Assembly (NCBI RefSeq): GCF_033807715.1
Contig: NC_084587.1
Coordinates: forward strand, 10,076,863 to 10,140,862
DNA length: 64,000 nt
Direction: 5' to 3'
Source: Cololabis saira
Lineage: Eukaryota > Chordata > Actinopteri > Beloniformes > Belonidae
The notes under the pieces are model-generated. The model saw only the letters and a list, made by a program, of their open reading frames with translations. It searched no databases and was not told where the DNA came from. How positions within the stretch are numbered: the first letter of the stretch is position 1; each line of letters opens with the position of its first letter. This document shows positions 1-33,149 of this stretch, piece after piece. Position numbers and translations under genes: made by a program.

Positions 1-1
1 C

Positions 2-20598
<20,597 letters not shown>

Positions 20599-20888
20599 GT
20601 TTCACACGATTTAGATCTCAACTGAAGGCGAAGACTTTGTTGCTGCTTCACTTCTCACCGTGTCGTCACCTGTGCAGGTTGACCTGGCGGCCGCATGGCA
20701 GCAGCCGGGGCTGCTGGGACTCCTGCGGTTGTGATTGGAGGCTTGCTGGGAACCGGCCAGGTGTTCTTGATAAGTTAGAGGCTCGTGGAAGTTTGATTAC
20801 GTGTCGCTGAGCCACTGGAGACACGTTTGGGTGTTTTAACGGTAACATGAGGATGAGAGGGTTAATGTTTACTTCCCAGCAGCATCAC
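20599..20888 (-). promoter_or_regulatory. erp27: erp27 5' UTR and proximal promoter region
   Basis: About 290 bp lie between the erp27 start codon and an upstream hAT element at 20889. No TATA box or ER-stress element (CCAAT-N9-CCACG) was recognised. An AGGTCA and AGGTGA half-site pair separated by 8 bp is visible on the minus strand near 20655-20680. The role is inferred from position only. Confidence 0.4.
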
Positions 20889-21659
20889 CAGTACTGGAGC
20901 TGAGGGAGATAAGGGGGGATGAGGGGGGATGGCATCCCCCCCTGAAATAAAAATGGTCAAAATCATCCCCCCTGTAAAACTGCCATCCCCCCTTTCCATC
21001 CCTTATGTCGTTTCATCAATGAATGTGGTTTTACTGCTATTTCAACATTTAGAGTCATCACCAGAAAAATAACACCAGAAAAATAACTTATTTGACAATT
21101 TTCACCTGTTTCAAGTAAATTTTCACTTGAAATAAGTAGGAAAATCTGCCAGTGGGAAAAGATTTATCTTCTTATTACAAGCAAAAAAATCTTGTTCCAC
21201 TGGCAGATTTTTCTACTTATTTCAAGTGAAAATCTACTTGAAACAGGTGAAAATTGTTGTTTTTTCCAGTGATGAGTCTTGTTTTAAGTATAATGAGATT
21301 CTTTTACTAAAATGAGACATTTTAACTAGAAATAAGAAAAATATTCTTGTTAAGATTTTGAGTTTTTGCAGTGATCCATTTTACTTATCCTGTGAATGAC
21401 AGAGTCATATTGATAAGTTCAGAAAAGTGTTTTTTATTGTTGTGTTTTGATGTATTTGATGTAAGCCCAGTGGATATTTAAAGCTTACAGAAGGCTGCAT
21501 TTAACTGCTGCTATGTCATTCCTGCAGTATTTCTGCAGGTGTTTTGGTCACTGCTATTATTTGTAATATATTATATTATTTGTAATCAGCACAAATTATC
21601 TGTCCCCATATGATAAAATCCACCATCCCCCCTGAGGTTTTTTTACAACTCGAGTACTG
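20889..21659 (+). mobile_element. Composite non-autonomous hAT element B
   Basis: Termini CAGTACTGGAGCTG and CAACTCGAGTACTG are flanked by a perfect 8-bp duplication AGCATCAC (20881-20888 and 21660-21667). The body matches elements A and C, including the embedded CACTG-type MITE hairpin (about 21060-21380). It lies about 290 bp upstream of the erp27 start codon. Confidence 0.9.
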
Positions 21660-21920
21660 AGCATCACACAACTTTAACTGTAGTAACATCTCTTCAGTTA
21701 AACTGTGTTTAAGTTCCACTTATATCTGTTGCAGAGACTTAAGTGTCCGGTTAAAACTTGTTTTCTGCAAACATGCTGAAGAAAAGAGATGAACTGCTGT
21801 GTACTTTTGTACTTTGACCACATGAGGGATACAAATCCACACAGACTCAGCTAACCTCCTGTTACAGCCGTCCAAGCCTCCTCCCACTTTACACTTACTG
21901 GTTTAAAACAAGGATTATGT

Positions 21921-22833
21921 CTAACAAATGATGTGAACAAATGGATGTGGAGTGTGAATGATGAAACGGTTTGTACTTGCTCATATTTGGAATAATTTAA
22001 CCCTTGTGCTGTCTTCAGGTCAAGGAAGGAGGAAGGGAAGAAGGGAGGAAAGAAGGAAGAAAGAAAGAAAAGAAGTCAGAATATCATTACCAGAAAAATA
22101 ACTTGTTATTTAACAATTTTCACCTGTTTCAAGTAAATTTTCACTTGAAATAAGTAAAAAAAATCTGCCAGTGGGACAAGATTTATCTTCTTATTACAAG
22201 CAAAAAAATCTTGTTCCACCGGCAGATTTTTCTACTTATTTTAAGTGAAAATCTACTTGAAACAGTTGAAAATTGTTGTTTTTTCCAGTGATGGGTCTTC
22301 TAACAAATGATGTGAACAAATGGATGTGGAGTGTGAATGATGAAACGGTTTGTACTTGCTCATATTTGGAATAATTTAACCCTTGTGCTGTCTTCAGGTC
22401 AAGGAAGGAGGAAGGGAAGAAGGGAGGAAAGAAGGAAGAAAGAAAGAAAAGAAGTCAGAATATCATTACCAGAAAAATAACTTGTTATTTAACAATTTTC
22501 ACCTGTTTCAAGTAAATTTTCACTTGAAATAAGTAAAAAAAATCTGCCAGTGGGACAAGATTTATCTTCTTATTACAAGCAAAAAAATCTTGTTCCACCG
22601 GCAGATTTTTCTACTTATTTTAAGTGAAAATCTACTTGAAACAGTTGAAAATTGTTGTTTTTTCCAGTGATGGGTCTTCTAACAAATGATGTTAACAAAT
22701 GGATGTGGAGTGTGAATGATGAAACGGTTTGTACTTGCTCATATTTGGAATAATTTAACCCTTGTGCTGTCTTCAGGTCAAGGAAGGAGGAAGGGAAGAA
22801 GGGAGGAAAGAAGGAAGAAAGAAAGAAAAGAAG
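21921..22833 (+). repeat. 379-bp tandem repeat, two full units plus a partial
   Basis: CTAACAAATGATGT(G/T)AAC starts units at 21921, 22300 and 22679, exactly 379 bp apart. Each full unit contains a piggyBac-like left end (TTAACCCTTGTGCTGTC), a short GGAA-rich run and one CACTG-type MITE hairpin. The third unit runs into the large GGAA array instead of repeating. Units 1 and 2 look almost identical over their length. Confidence 0.9.
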
Positions 22834-23790
22834 GAAGGAAGGAAGGAAGGAAGGAAGGAAGGAAGGAAGGAAGGAAGGAAGAAAGGAAGGAAGGAAGGAA
22901 GGAAGGAAGGAAGGAAGGAAGGAAGGAAGGAAGGAAGGAAGGAAGGAAGGAAGGAAGGAAGGAAGGAAGGAAGAAAGAAAAGAAGGAAGGAAGCAAGGAA
23001 AGAAGGAAGGAAGGGAAAAAAGAAGGAAGGAAGGAAGGAAGGAAAGAAAGAAGAGAGGAAGGAAAGAAGGGAGGAAAGAAGGAAGGAAGGAAGGAAAGAA
23101 GGGAGAAAAGAAGGAAGGAATGAAGGAAGGAAGGAAGGGAGGAAAGAAGGAAGGAATCAAAAAAAGAAGGAAGGAAGGGAGGAAAGAAGGAAGGAAGGAA
23201 GGAAGGAAGGAAGGAAAGAAGGAAGGAAGGAAGGAAGGAAGAAAGGAAGGAAGGAAGGAAGGAAGGAAGGAAGGAAGGAAGGAAGGAAGGAAGGAAGGAA
23301 GGAAGGAAGGAAGGAAGGAAGGAAGGAAGGAAGGAAGGAAGGAAGGAAGGAAGGAAGGAAGAAAGAAAAGAAGGAAGGAAGGGAGGAAAGAAGGAAGGAA
23401 GGGAAAAAAGAAGGAAGGAAGGAAGGAAGGAAGGAAGGAAGGAAGGAAGGAAGGAAAGAAAGAAGAGAGGAAGGAAAGAAGGGAGGAAAGAAGGAAGGAA
23501 GGAAGGAAAGAAGGGAGAAAAGAAGGAAGGGAGGAAAGAAGGAAGGAAGGAAGGAAGGAAGGAAGGAAGGAAGGAAGGAAGGAAGGAAGGAAGGAAGGAA
23601 GGAAGGAAGGAAGGAAGGAAGGAAGGAAGGAAGGAAGGAAGGAAGGAAGGAAGGGAGGAAGGAAGGGAGGAAGGGAGGAAAGAAGGAAGGAATCAAAAAA
23701 AGAAGGAAGGAAGGGAGGAAAGAAGGAGAGAAGGGAGAAAAGAAGGAAGGGAGAAGGAAGGAGAGAGCAGGAGGAAAGAAAGACAGAAGA
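22776..23790 (+). repeat. (GGAA)n array, about 1 kb
   Basis: Nearly pure purine plus strand of GGAA units with AAGA, GGGA and AAAA interruptions and a few higher-order duplications. All long reading frames here (EGRKEGRK or LPSFLPSF text) are repeat artefacts. A weak piggyBac-like right end, ACCCAAAGACAGTACTAGGG, lies at 23802-23821. Confidence 0.95.
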
Positions 23791-24061
23791 ATTTGACGAA
23801 TTACCCAAAGACAGTACTAGGGCAAAAGATGCTTACAGTGTTTCATGCTTCTGGATTCTGAATACTTTTTTTTCTTTAACCACATTACTTGAACTTCTTT
23901 AATCAATAATAAGATGTTTTATATCCTTAACCAGGGAAATATTTAAATGCAAAAATAAAATCTGCTGTAATTCAGGGAATATTTTGTAACTACACTGTAA
24001 AAACTCACCAGTAAGAAAGTAAAAACGCAGTTCTAGCCAAGGCTTTTTTTTTTCTAACAAC

Positions 24062-24605
24062 TTTAAAATAAGACTTGAAAGGTGGCCTGATGGTAACAGA
24101 TGTGGGTTTGGGCCTGGAAGACCCGGATTGAACCGCCTTGGGCTCGTGAGCAAGGCCCTTGACGCTACACTGAAAAAACTCAAAATCTTACCAGGAATAT
24201 TTGTCTAATTTCTAGTAAAAATGTCGAATTTTTAGTCAAAAAATCTTATTACACTTAAAACGAGAGTCATTACCAGAAAAATAACTTGTTATTTAACAAT
24301 TTTCACCTGTTTCAAGTAAATTTTCACTTGAAATAAGTAAAAAAAATCTGCCAGTGGGATAAGATTTATCTTCTCATTACAAGCAAAAAAATCTTGTTCC
24401 ACTGGCAGATTTTTCTACTTATTACAAGTGAAAATCTACCTGAAACAGGTGAAAATTGTTGTTTTTTCCAGTGATGAGTCTTGTTTTAAGTGTAATGAGA
24501 TTTTTTGCAGTGTAACGGGCGTCGGAAAGATGTCGGCCCACTGCTCCTAGATTAACGAGTGACTAATTTCCCCGTGTGGGATGAATGAAGGTTAATAAAA
24601 AATAA
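24062..24605. repeat. Possible SINE/LINE tail split by a MITE
   Basis: Segments on both sides of the MITE at 24168-24512 (AGCAAGGCCCTTGACGCT before it; CCCACTGCTCC .. CCCCGTGTGGGATGAATGAA after it) read like one fish retroposon. A GGTTCAATCC box is present on the minus strand near 24124-24133. Assignment is tentative. Confidence 0.4.
24168..24512. mobile_element. CACTG-type palindromic MITE
   Basis: Starts CACTGAAAAAACTCAAAATC and ends TTTTTTGCAGTG with TA on both sides. Its centre is a long hairpin: ATCTGCCAGTGGGATAAGAT pairs with ATCTTGTTCCACTGGCAGAT, and TTTCACTTGAAATAAGTA with TACTTATTACAAGTGAAA. Terminal CACTG resembles CACTA/EnSpm elements, but the TA flank would fit Tc1; class unresolved. 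Confidence 0.8.
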
Positions 24606-25583
24606 GACAATTTTAACTAGATTTAGGAACATAAGGCTTATTTCTGGAAGAGCTGTTTTTGGCGTGTGAATGACCGAATATTCATCTTTTTTTTTTTTTT
24701 CATTCACCTGATTTCAAGTGTTTCTGCACATTTCCCTCCTCTAAACTGAATAGAATGATCCCCTTCACTGCGTGACTGTCTCCAGTAGATTTTGGCAGCC
24801 GGTCGGTATCTGACCATCTCCAAGTCTGACACATGTGAAGTCGGTCATTTTTCAAGATTGCTGACACGAAAGCAACGCCAGAGACTGAAAAGGAAGGAAA
24901 AAAATGAAGACGGGGGTGGTATGGAGGGGGGACGGGAATAAATCAGACATTTCTGAGCGGCTGTGGACGTGGGTTAAGTGTTCAGCAGACGACACTCAGC
25001 TCGGGGGGGAAATTACAGGCCCAGCTGCTGCAAACAAACAACGCCCAGCGGCAGAAGTCAGCATCACTGGAGTGGTCGGCTCTGCAAAGACGTGTTTACG
25101 CTCAGAAATAGTTGGGAAGCCGAAAAAGGGAAAAGTACTTTGTAAGGTCTTTTGTTCTGGAAAGTCAGGGTAATTTATTGGTGTAATAAAAGATAATAAA
25201 CTGAACTCCCCAACGTCACAGACGTTGGCGGGAGTCTGGTGTCCTCAATCTGTCATCGGTCCTTTCAGAGCACTAATAAATTAAAAAAACAAACCGGTCC
25301 CATGACCAGCAGACGTGCACGTAGCACACTTTCATTCATGGAGCGATGGAGCCGCCGGTGTGAACAGGTGGAGGCCGACGGGGAGGCCGAGGTGACAGGC
25401 AGGAAAACGGAAAACCAGTAAAACCAGCTCTTCAGTCACTGATGTTCTGTGAATCGTGTTGAAGAGTCCAGGAGTTCTCCATAAAAGCTGATCGGAAATA
25501 GTGTTTTTGTTGGAAACATTTAAATATACACACTTAACTCTGTTAAGAGCAAGTTTTCCTTTAAAATAATATAAGATGCTAAA

Positions 25584-26293
25584 CAGAGGTGTCAAGTAAC
25601 AAAGTACAAATACTTTGTTACCTTACTTAAGTAGAAATTTTGGTTATCTATACTTCACTGGAGTAATTATTTTTCAGATGACTTTTTACTTTTACTCCTT
25701 ACATTTTCACGCAATTATCTGTACTTTTTACTCCTTACATTTTAAAAACAGCCTCGTTACTCTATTTCATTTCGGCCTTTAAAAAAAAACTATCCAGTTA
25801 AATTGCTCCATCCGGATAGAGTGAATTTGGTTGTGGTTGTTTCAGATGTTCTTGTCCAGTTTTGTTCTTACATCCGTTCCCTCAGATTCCTGCAACTAAA
25901 CTTGGATGTACATTCCAATAAAGGTTAGGATAAATGATAACGTGCCTCTGAAGTTTGACTTTTTGCACCATTACAATACTTATAGGCAACTAGTCATCAT
26001 ATCTGCTGCTCTCTGAAACACATGTTAATGCTCAATAGTACACATACGGTTCTTTAATATATTTGCATTATACTAAGATGCATTCATTTTCAATGGCTTT
26101 TGTCCTTAATGGCTTTTTTCCCCCTTACATTACTTTTACTTTTATACTTTAAGTAGTTTTGAAACCAGTACTTTTATACTTTTACTTGAGTAAAAAACTT
26201 GAGTTGATACTTCAACTTCTACAGGAGTATTTTTAAACTCTAGTATCTATACTTCTACCTGAGTAATGAATGTGAATACTTTTGACACCTCTG
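25584..26293. mobile_element. Non-autonomous hAT (CAGAGGTGTC termini)
   Basis: Inverted ends CAGAGGTGTCAAGTA and TTTTGACACCTCTG with a perfect 8-bp duplication ATGCTAAA (25576-25583, 26294-26301). The interior is made of AGTACTTTT/ACTTAAGTA-like text with no transposase. Confidence 0.9.
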
Positions 26294-26301
26294 ATGCTAA
26301 A

Positions 26302-27596
26302 TATTATTTATAGGTGCCTTTCTAGTCGAGAACATGAGGTGGAAAAAAACCAACATATCGCCATAAAATACCTATAATATATAATAATCAACATATGAAG
26401 TGGATCAAAACAAACATGTTGCATGTTCTGTGGGAATTTTAACAACATTTTTGTCTTTAATAATAATGTTTTGTGCACTTTTTTTATTTGCGGACAACTT
26501 TTCTTTCTTTCCATTTGAGGTTCAGTGGTTTTATGTTTTAAGGTTTATGGTTGAATGTGTCAAGTCTTCTTTATTTCCCTCTTTCGTCAGTCTGCTTTCG
26601 TCTGTCCTTTTCAATCTTTCAATCTTTTCAATGTCCCCTTTTCAATATATTTATTTTTACTTTCTTGTCTTCCATCTATTTTTTCTTTCATTTCTTTCTT
26701 CTTACTTTCTTTTCATCCTTCATTTTTCCTTCTTTTGATTATTTCTTCCTTCTCATCCTCTTTTCCTCCTTCATTTCTTCTGTTCTTTAATACCTTCCTT
26801 CATTTTTCATTTATATCTCATCTTCTCATCCTCCTTCATTACTGTCTTCTTTACTTCCTTTGTTTCCCTCCTTCATTTCTTCCTTCTATTTTCCCTTCTT
26901 TTGTCTTATTACTTTCTTTTCGTCCTTCATGTTTCCCCTTTTTTCCTTCTTTTGATTATTTCTCCCTTCTCATCCTCTTTTCCTCCTTCATTTCTTCTGT
27001 TCTTCATACCTTCCTTCATTTTCCATTCATTTCTCACCTTCATTACTGTTTTCTTTACTTCTTTTGCTTCCCTTCTTCATTTCTTCCTTCTTACACTCCC
27101 TTATTGTATTCTCCATTTCTGCGTGTGGTGTTTGTCCGTCTGGGACGCTCTGGTGGTAACGAGGAGTTCATGGTCGACTCAGTGACCCCAGACTGTCCAG
27201 ATCGGGCCGTACGATCGCGCCTCCGCCGCCGTGCTTGACAGTGGCTTTGAGGCGTTCCTGCAGAAATGCCCGGCATGAAAACCCAACACCTCCACTGTGG
27301 TCTCATCCGTCTACAACAGGACGTTGTTCCAGACGTCTCGAGGTTTTGTTCAGATGCCGTTTGGTGAACCTCACTTGTGCTTTTTTTTTTTTTTTTTTAG
27401 ACAGAAGACCCTTCTTGTCTTTTTTAAAACCACATCTTATTTTCTTTCTCTTTTCTCTTCTCTGGAAACGCCACAGCAGTCGTGTCCATTCACAGCGTTT
27501 ACTGTCCACCCTCAATGCCCCGAGTATAAAATATAAATCGAATAATTTGACAAAAAGGAAATTACAACTGGAGGATTACGGCCAGGCAGGAGAAAA
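26302..27596. other. Gene-free intergenic sequence with CT-rich tract
   Basis: A pyrimidine-rich low-complexity tract (TTCCTT/CATTTC) occupies about 26640-27110. The 227-residue Phe/Ser frame across it is a composition artefact. No gene recognised. Confidence 0.5.
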
Positions 27597-28306
27597 ATAA
27601 AAATAATATTGGAGAGGAGGAAGATTTTTTTTTCATTATGCACTTTGAGAAAAAAGTCGAATTGTCGAGAAAAAAGTCAAAATTTCGCCTTTTTTCTCAA
27701 AATTTCAACTTTATTCACGAAATTTTTACTTTTTTCCCGAACATTTCGACTTTTTTCTCGAAATTGTACTTCAACATTAATCTCGACATTTCGACTTTTT
27801 TCTCGTAAAAAAATAAAAATAATATTGGAGAGGAGGAAGATTTTTTTTTCATTATGCACTTTGAGAAAAAAGTCGAAATGTTGGGAAAAAAGTCAAAATT
27901 TCGTGAATAAAGTTGAAATTTTGAGAAAAAAGGCGAAATTTTGAATTTCTTCTCGAAACTGTATTTCAACATTATTCTCAACATTTCGACTTTTTTCTGG
28001 AAGCTGTATTTCAACATTAATCTCGACATTGCAACATTATTCTCTCTTTTTAATTTCTTTTTTCTTTTTTCTCTTTTTTTCTTTTCTTTTTTTCTTCTTT
28101 TTTTTTCTTTTAAATTTTTTTCTTCCTTTTTCCTTTCCTTTTTAATCTCGACATTTCGACTATTTCTCGACATTTCGACTTTTTTCTCGAAACTGTATTT
28201 CAACATTAATCTGGACGTTTCGACTTTTTTATCGACATTTCGACTTTTTTCTCGAAGTGCAAAATAAAAAAAAATCTTCCCCTCTCAAATATTTTTTCTC
28301 CAGCAT
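27597..28306. repeat. Fold-back repeat built of TCGACATTTCGAC units
   Basis: The left side is GA-rich (GAGAAAAAAGTCGAAAT) and the right side is its inverse (ATTTCGACTTTTTTCTCG). The flanks GGAGAGGAGGAAGATTTTTT and AAAAAATCTTCCCCTCTC are also inverted. The same short units form the interior of hAT elements at 5773-7233 and 31791-32446. Confidence 0.75.
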
Positions 28307-29503
28307 GGCCCTAATACTGTTCCGTAGGACGATAAACTTTACGACAGATGTGCATAAAAATAAACAGTAAAGAACGTCAGTCACCACAGTCGTAGGCTCC
28401 TTCGTCCTCGCCAGCGACGCGTCCTATCAAGACGGTGTCGTCTGCAAATTTGGGGATAATGAAACTAAACCTTCTTTGGCATTTTTTTGCTGCTGAACCA
28501 AAATAAAAAGCAAACTTCTCTCTTTCTTACTTTGTGTGAAATGATACTTTGTGCGTGCAGATAAATGTGAGCGTCTCCGAAGCAGCGGGAGTTGATACCA
28601 CGCGTGCAGAGGAGAACCAGCCGGACTGGTGACGTAAAGCAGGGAGCGCCGAGGTCGACACATCACCGCCTAATCAGACGGAGGTCAGGTTATTTCTCAA
28701 CCGTCGGTTACACAAGCTCTTTAGCCTTTTTCACAGCGCGTGTGACGGTGGCCCTTTAATCCCCTAAAGATCTTGTGGTGAACTTCTCCAGAACACGCTG
28801 AAGACTCACTTATGTAACTCGCACATGCTGGCGAGGAGAATCTTTGTGGTGGTGGAGAGACACTGAAAAGAAAAAACTCCTAATGCCTAATAATCAAGTG
28901 TATGGTGAGAAGAAGGTGTTTTCTTTATTAAATTTAAAAGTGCAATAGAGAAAGATGAATAAAAAATAAATCCCCTGAATTATAAACACAAATATTCCAC
29001 GTTTCATGTCTGTAAAGGATCATCAGGTTAACAGGTTCATTTTTCTAATTGTATTTATTTAATCTGTTTTTACCTGCATGACTTTCAAATCTTTAATCGG
29101 TGTAAAGAAGTCATTTAAAGGACTATAAATTAAAGATTTGAAAGGAAAACCTAATTTCAAAGTCATTTGTCAGCTAATTAACATCTATTTTAATTGATTT
29201 CTTGATGCCTAGAGAAACAAACTATTAATACTATTCTATTCTATTCTTACTGAAATGAAATTGCCATTTCATGGATATTTTTGGTTGTGTACTTTGTATT
29301 TTTCTTTGTTTCTTTTACCTTTTCGGTGATTTTGTATTGAGGGGAGGATTTTTTTATAAGCCCTTCGGGCTTCTTTTCCTCTCCTGCACAAATTATTTGT
29401 CCTTGTATGATAAAAAAAAAAAATGATTGTGTTATCACTGTGCAAATAAATAAATAAAAAAAAATAAATAAAAAAAAGAATTCAGCAGATAAACCTTCAC
29501 TTG
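28307..29503. other. Gene-free intergenic stretch
   Basis: Contains one perfect 16-bp inverted repeat (29082-29097 with 29129-29144, loop 31) and AT-rich sequence. No exon recognised. Confidence 0.45.
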
Positions 29504-30824
29504 TATTAAAGCAGCACAACGTAACTTTCAGCTTTTCTGAGTTTGGCGGCATCTTGTGGACAAAAGCGGTATTGTTTTACCAGAAAGAACACTACGTTTC
29601 CCATGAGCACCAGCGCGTACTGCCGGAAAACTCCTGTCCCGTCGCTGCATTTGTTTTGATGAGAGAACACGGGACGCTTTTCTGTTTCACCAAGTGAACA
29701 GACGGAATGCAAAAAAAAAAGATGTTAAACTGCTGGAAAGGAACTGGAATTTACCGAGATATCTTAAACAAGGAACCCAGGGAGCAGTATATGGAGAAAA
29801 TAATGATTATTAACGGTCTGGATCCATATGAAATCCCTAAGAGATCCCTGAATCCCTGAAGAGCCATGTGTTTCAATAAATTTGTATAATAGTACAACAT
29901 ACAGTACATGTTTTGTATTCCTCTTACTTCTCTTTTCCTTGTTTTTGACTGCTATATTATGTTGAAGAGACGTGAGCAATATTTTTGTTTTCCTCGTGAG
30001 ATTATTTTTTTCCTCTGCAGCTACAAATAAGAGTTAATATTTTTTCCTCAACAAACTAGTTTTATCTGAAGATTGGGGTTAATTGCACCGCAGAGAGCTG
30101 GCCAGCAACTGCGTTTAGCTGGAGAAGTGGGGAATAAAACCCGTGTTTTGATCCGGCGCCCGTCTGTGTGAGTGTTTGTGGTTTAAGGCTGTTTATGGTT
30201 CTGCGTTAAATCGACGCAGAGCCTACGGCGTAGGGTACGCGGCGACGCGCGCCGTACGTTGCGCGTCGCCACGTACCCTACGCCGTGGGTCTGCGTCGAT
30301 TTAACGCAGAACCATAAATCAGGCTTTACTGTGTGTTTGGTCGTTACAGCCGCGATCCAAAGCGAGCCGACGGCTCTTTCACTCTTTTACTTTGTTATAT
30401 CAGATACTTGGCCTGCGTGGTTCTGCCTCCGAGCAGGAAACCGTTGAAAAGTTAAACCATTAGGGTCTTTTCCCCACGTCTGTTGTGTGGAGCTGCTGCA
30501 GCCACAACGCAGCAACGGGTTACCAGCTTCTGCGGAGCTCTGCTCTGCGCTCTAAGCCCCGCCCATTTTCGTCTCGACTGCGAATCGGGAAGGAGGGGGA
30601 AGTGACGTATGCCGTAAAGCAGTCAAAGTCGTAACGATTTGTAGTTTTTTAGTGTGGCAGGGTTCCTACCATGCTCCTCAAAGTTACATAGTGCCAGTGA
30701 AGGTGATACAGACCCCCTCAGACCATGACAGAGGTTCATTAAACCTGTTGGAAGTTGATGTACCATCACAATGACTCTGGAAATATGATATTAAGGTGGA
30801 AAAGTTACGTAGTGTCGCTTTAAA
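29504..30824. mobile_element. TIR element (TAAAGC..GCTTTAA termini), copy 1
   Basis: Left end TAAAGCAGCACAACGTAAC and right end GTTACGTAGTGTCGCTTTAA are imperfect inverted repeats. The interior shares long blocks (GTTTTGATCCGGCGCCCGTC, AGCCCCGCCCATTTTCGTCT) with 37848-38711. A GC-rich fold-back (30183-30328) is nested in it. Confidence 0.65.
30183..30328. repeat. GC-rich fold-back MITE, complete copy
   Basis: Arms TTATGGTTCTGCGTTAAATC and GATTTAACGCAGAACCATAA pair perfectly. The centre ACGCGCGCCGTACGTTGCGC continues the stem. Confidence 0.85.
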
Positions 30825-30828
30825 TGGC

Positions 30829-31782
30829 TACAAGAACGGTTAAAAAATAAACACAACATGTCGTTTTAAAATGATCTTCAGTTACAATTTTTGAGTATTG
30901 AAATTAGGAAAACATGGGAGGGATTAAGAAATGACGCCATAGTTTGCGTTTGTCCTCGTGCAGACCCCTGACCGTTCACCACGTGACCAGCAGATGGCTC
31001 AGACGTTACCGGCACCACCTGCTCATCTCTTAACATGTCATGAGCTCAGTCATTTCTGCTGCAAAATCTACGTCTTGCAAATGAATGAATGCAAAGATGC
31101 AGATCATTGATGCCTGAAACATTAGAAATAAATCAATAAATCACCCTAAACGTGTCGATGCAGAGATGGAACAAAAGGAAACAAGCGTCAGACTTGGTGA
31201 AAACAGCATGAACGCAGCTCAGAGCTGCTGACCCGTATGGACCCGTCCCAATCCTATTAGCGCCTCTAAGCTGCCGCCTCATCCAGACTCGGAGTGAAGA
31301 GTCGCAGCGTCACGAAGTGAGAAGCAGAACGGGCTTCACCTGAGGGTCGGGGGGAGGTCTGGAAGGGACTGACCTTCTGGTTTTCTGAGTCCAACGGTTC
31401 TTAAAGAGGAAAATAGTATAAATATGACGTTGAAACACAAAAAGTTCATGCAACAATTGAAGAGACACGATTGATCTCATCAACTTCAAAAAAGAGTCGT
31501 GCAGCAGTTCGTATCCGTCTTAAAATTAGGTTTCTTTGTGTAAAGATATAACAAAAATCATCTGATCTATAAAGCTCATTTCACTGTGTCATTATCAACT
31601 TTACAAAAATGAAACGTGCAAAGAAAGAAAATAATAATAAAAATAATAGAAAATATAGTATTAGAAGTAAAATGATAGATCCACCTTAAGCAGCTGTTTT
31701 CTGTCTCTCGCGTCACAGTGCACGGAGGTCTCTGGGCGTTTGATTCGTGCACCGCTCTCAGAAGATCCTGACACAGTATTTC
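30829..31782. other. Gene-free intergenic stretch
   Basis: Unique-looking sequence with no recognised exon, inverted-repeat element or RNA gene. Confidence 0.4.
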
Positions 31783-31790
31783 AGTTAGAT

Positions 31791-32446
31791 CAGGGGTCGG
31801 CAACCCAAAATGTTGAAAGAGCCATATTGGACCAAAAACACAAAAAAACAAACATGTCCAGAGCCGCAAAAAATGAAAAGTCTTGTATATAAGCCTTAGA
31901 ATGGAGGCAAATGGCAAAAGGCGAAATGTCGAGAAAAAAGTTGAAATGTCAAGATTAATGTTGAAATAATTTCGAGAAAAAAGTTGAAATGTCGAGAAAA
32001 AAGTCGAAATGTCGAGAGTAATGTTGAAATAATTTCGAGAAAAAAGTTGAAATGTCGAGAAAAAAGTTGAAATGTCGAGATTAAAAAGGAAAGGAAAAAG
32101 GAAGAAAAAAGAAAAAAAGGAAAAAGGAAGAAAAAAAAACAAAGAAAAAAAGAAAAAAGGAAGAAAAAGGGAAAAAAGAGAAAAAAAGGAAAAAAGAAGA
32201 AAAAAAAACAAAGAAAAAAAGAAAAAAGGAAGAAAAAAGGGAAAAAAGAGAAAAAAAGAGAAAAAAGAGAAAAAAAGGAAAAAAGAAGAAAAAAAAACAA
32301 AAAAAAAAAAAAAGAGAAAAAAAGGGTAAAAAGAGAAAAAAAAGAAGGAAAAAAGGGTCAAACATTTTTGAAAAAGCTCCAGGAAGCCACTAGGGCGGCG
32401 CTAAAGAGCCGCATGCGGCTCTAAAGCCGCGGGTTGCCGACCCCTG
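31791..32446. mobile_element. Non-autonomous hAT element 2 (CAGGGGTCGGCAACC termini)
   Basis: The same termini as the 5773-7233 element, in opposite orientation, with 8-bp duplication AGTTAGAT/AGTTAGAC (one mismatch). It lacks the nested LINE and so shows the empty site. It contains an A/G-rich low-complexity block (32090-32360). Confidence 0.88.
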
Positions 32447-32530
32447 AGTTAGACTGAAACTTTTGTTGTTTATATTTTCTTTATTTTTGCCATTTTTAAA
32501 AGATGTTGTGCTTCTGATCAGAGACCTTTA

Positions 32531-33107
32531 TGGCCCTTTTCCACTAGTCCCGCCTCAGCTCGGTTCTACCCGCCACGGCCCCGTCTTGCGCTTTTGCACT
32601 AGGGCTGAGACGGGTAGAGCCGCTCCAAGCCGATTCTATTTCTGTAACCATTCTGGCGAGGTTCTATCCGGGCTGAGCCGGGACTATTTCTGACGTCACC
32701 ACCCTCCGCGCCTCTGATTGGTCGGGGGGCGGGGCCGTCAGACGTTTGAATCAGGAAGCGGGAGTCAGCGCGAGAGCGACCCGCGGCTCGCAGCGATTTT
32801 ATTATAAAGCGCAAAACGTCTGTTTGGTGATCCAACTCTGAGGATCAGATGTTCATAAACCTGGTGGCTGAGGAGAGAATTAAAAAAGGGATGTAGACGG
32901 GCTGTTTTACTCTCAGCCGCTCGCGGCTCCAGCTGATTTCTGATCAGCGCCGACATGAACAAAGCGGTTGCGCAATCGAGTACGTCACAGCAGCTTCACC
33001 CCAACCTGCCCACTTCTCCCCTGGCTGTGGAAAAACAAACGGGGACAAAACGGGTGGAGGCGTGACGAGCCGAGTCGGGCCGAGTAAGGACTAGTGCAAA
33101 AGGGCCA
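32531..33107. mobile_element. PIF/Harbinger-type MITE
   Basis: Inverted ends TGGCCCTTTTCCACTAG and CTAGTGCAAAAGGGCCA with 3-bp duplication TTA (32528-32530, 33108-33110), typical of PIF/Harbinger. 577 bp, no transposase. Confidence 0.85.
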
Positions 33108-33149
33108 TTAGTTGCTAACGGATGATCCAGAATAGATCCCAGATCCCAA

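Noticed and set aside
22615..23902. Open frames up to 397 codons across the GGAA array
   Set aside because: All are EGRK or LPSF repeats produced by a tetranucleotide in a 12-base period; no start context, splice or domain.
29082..29144. 16-bp-stem hairpin as a possible microRNA precursor
   Set aside because: Stem too short with a 31-base loop and AT-rich; nothing else supports a small RNA gene.
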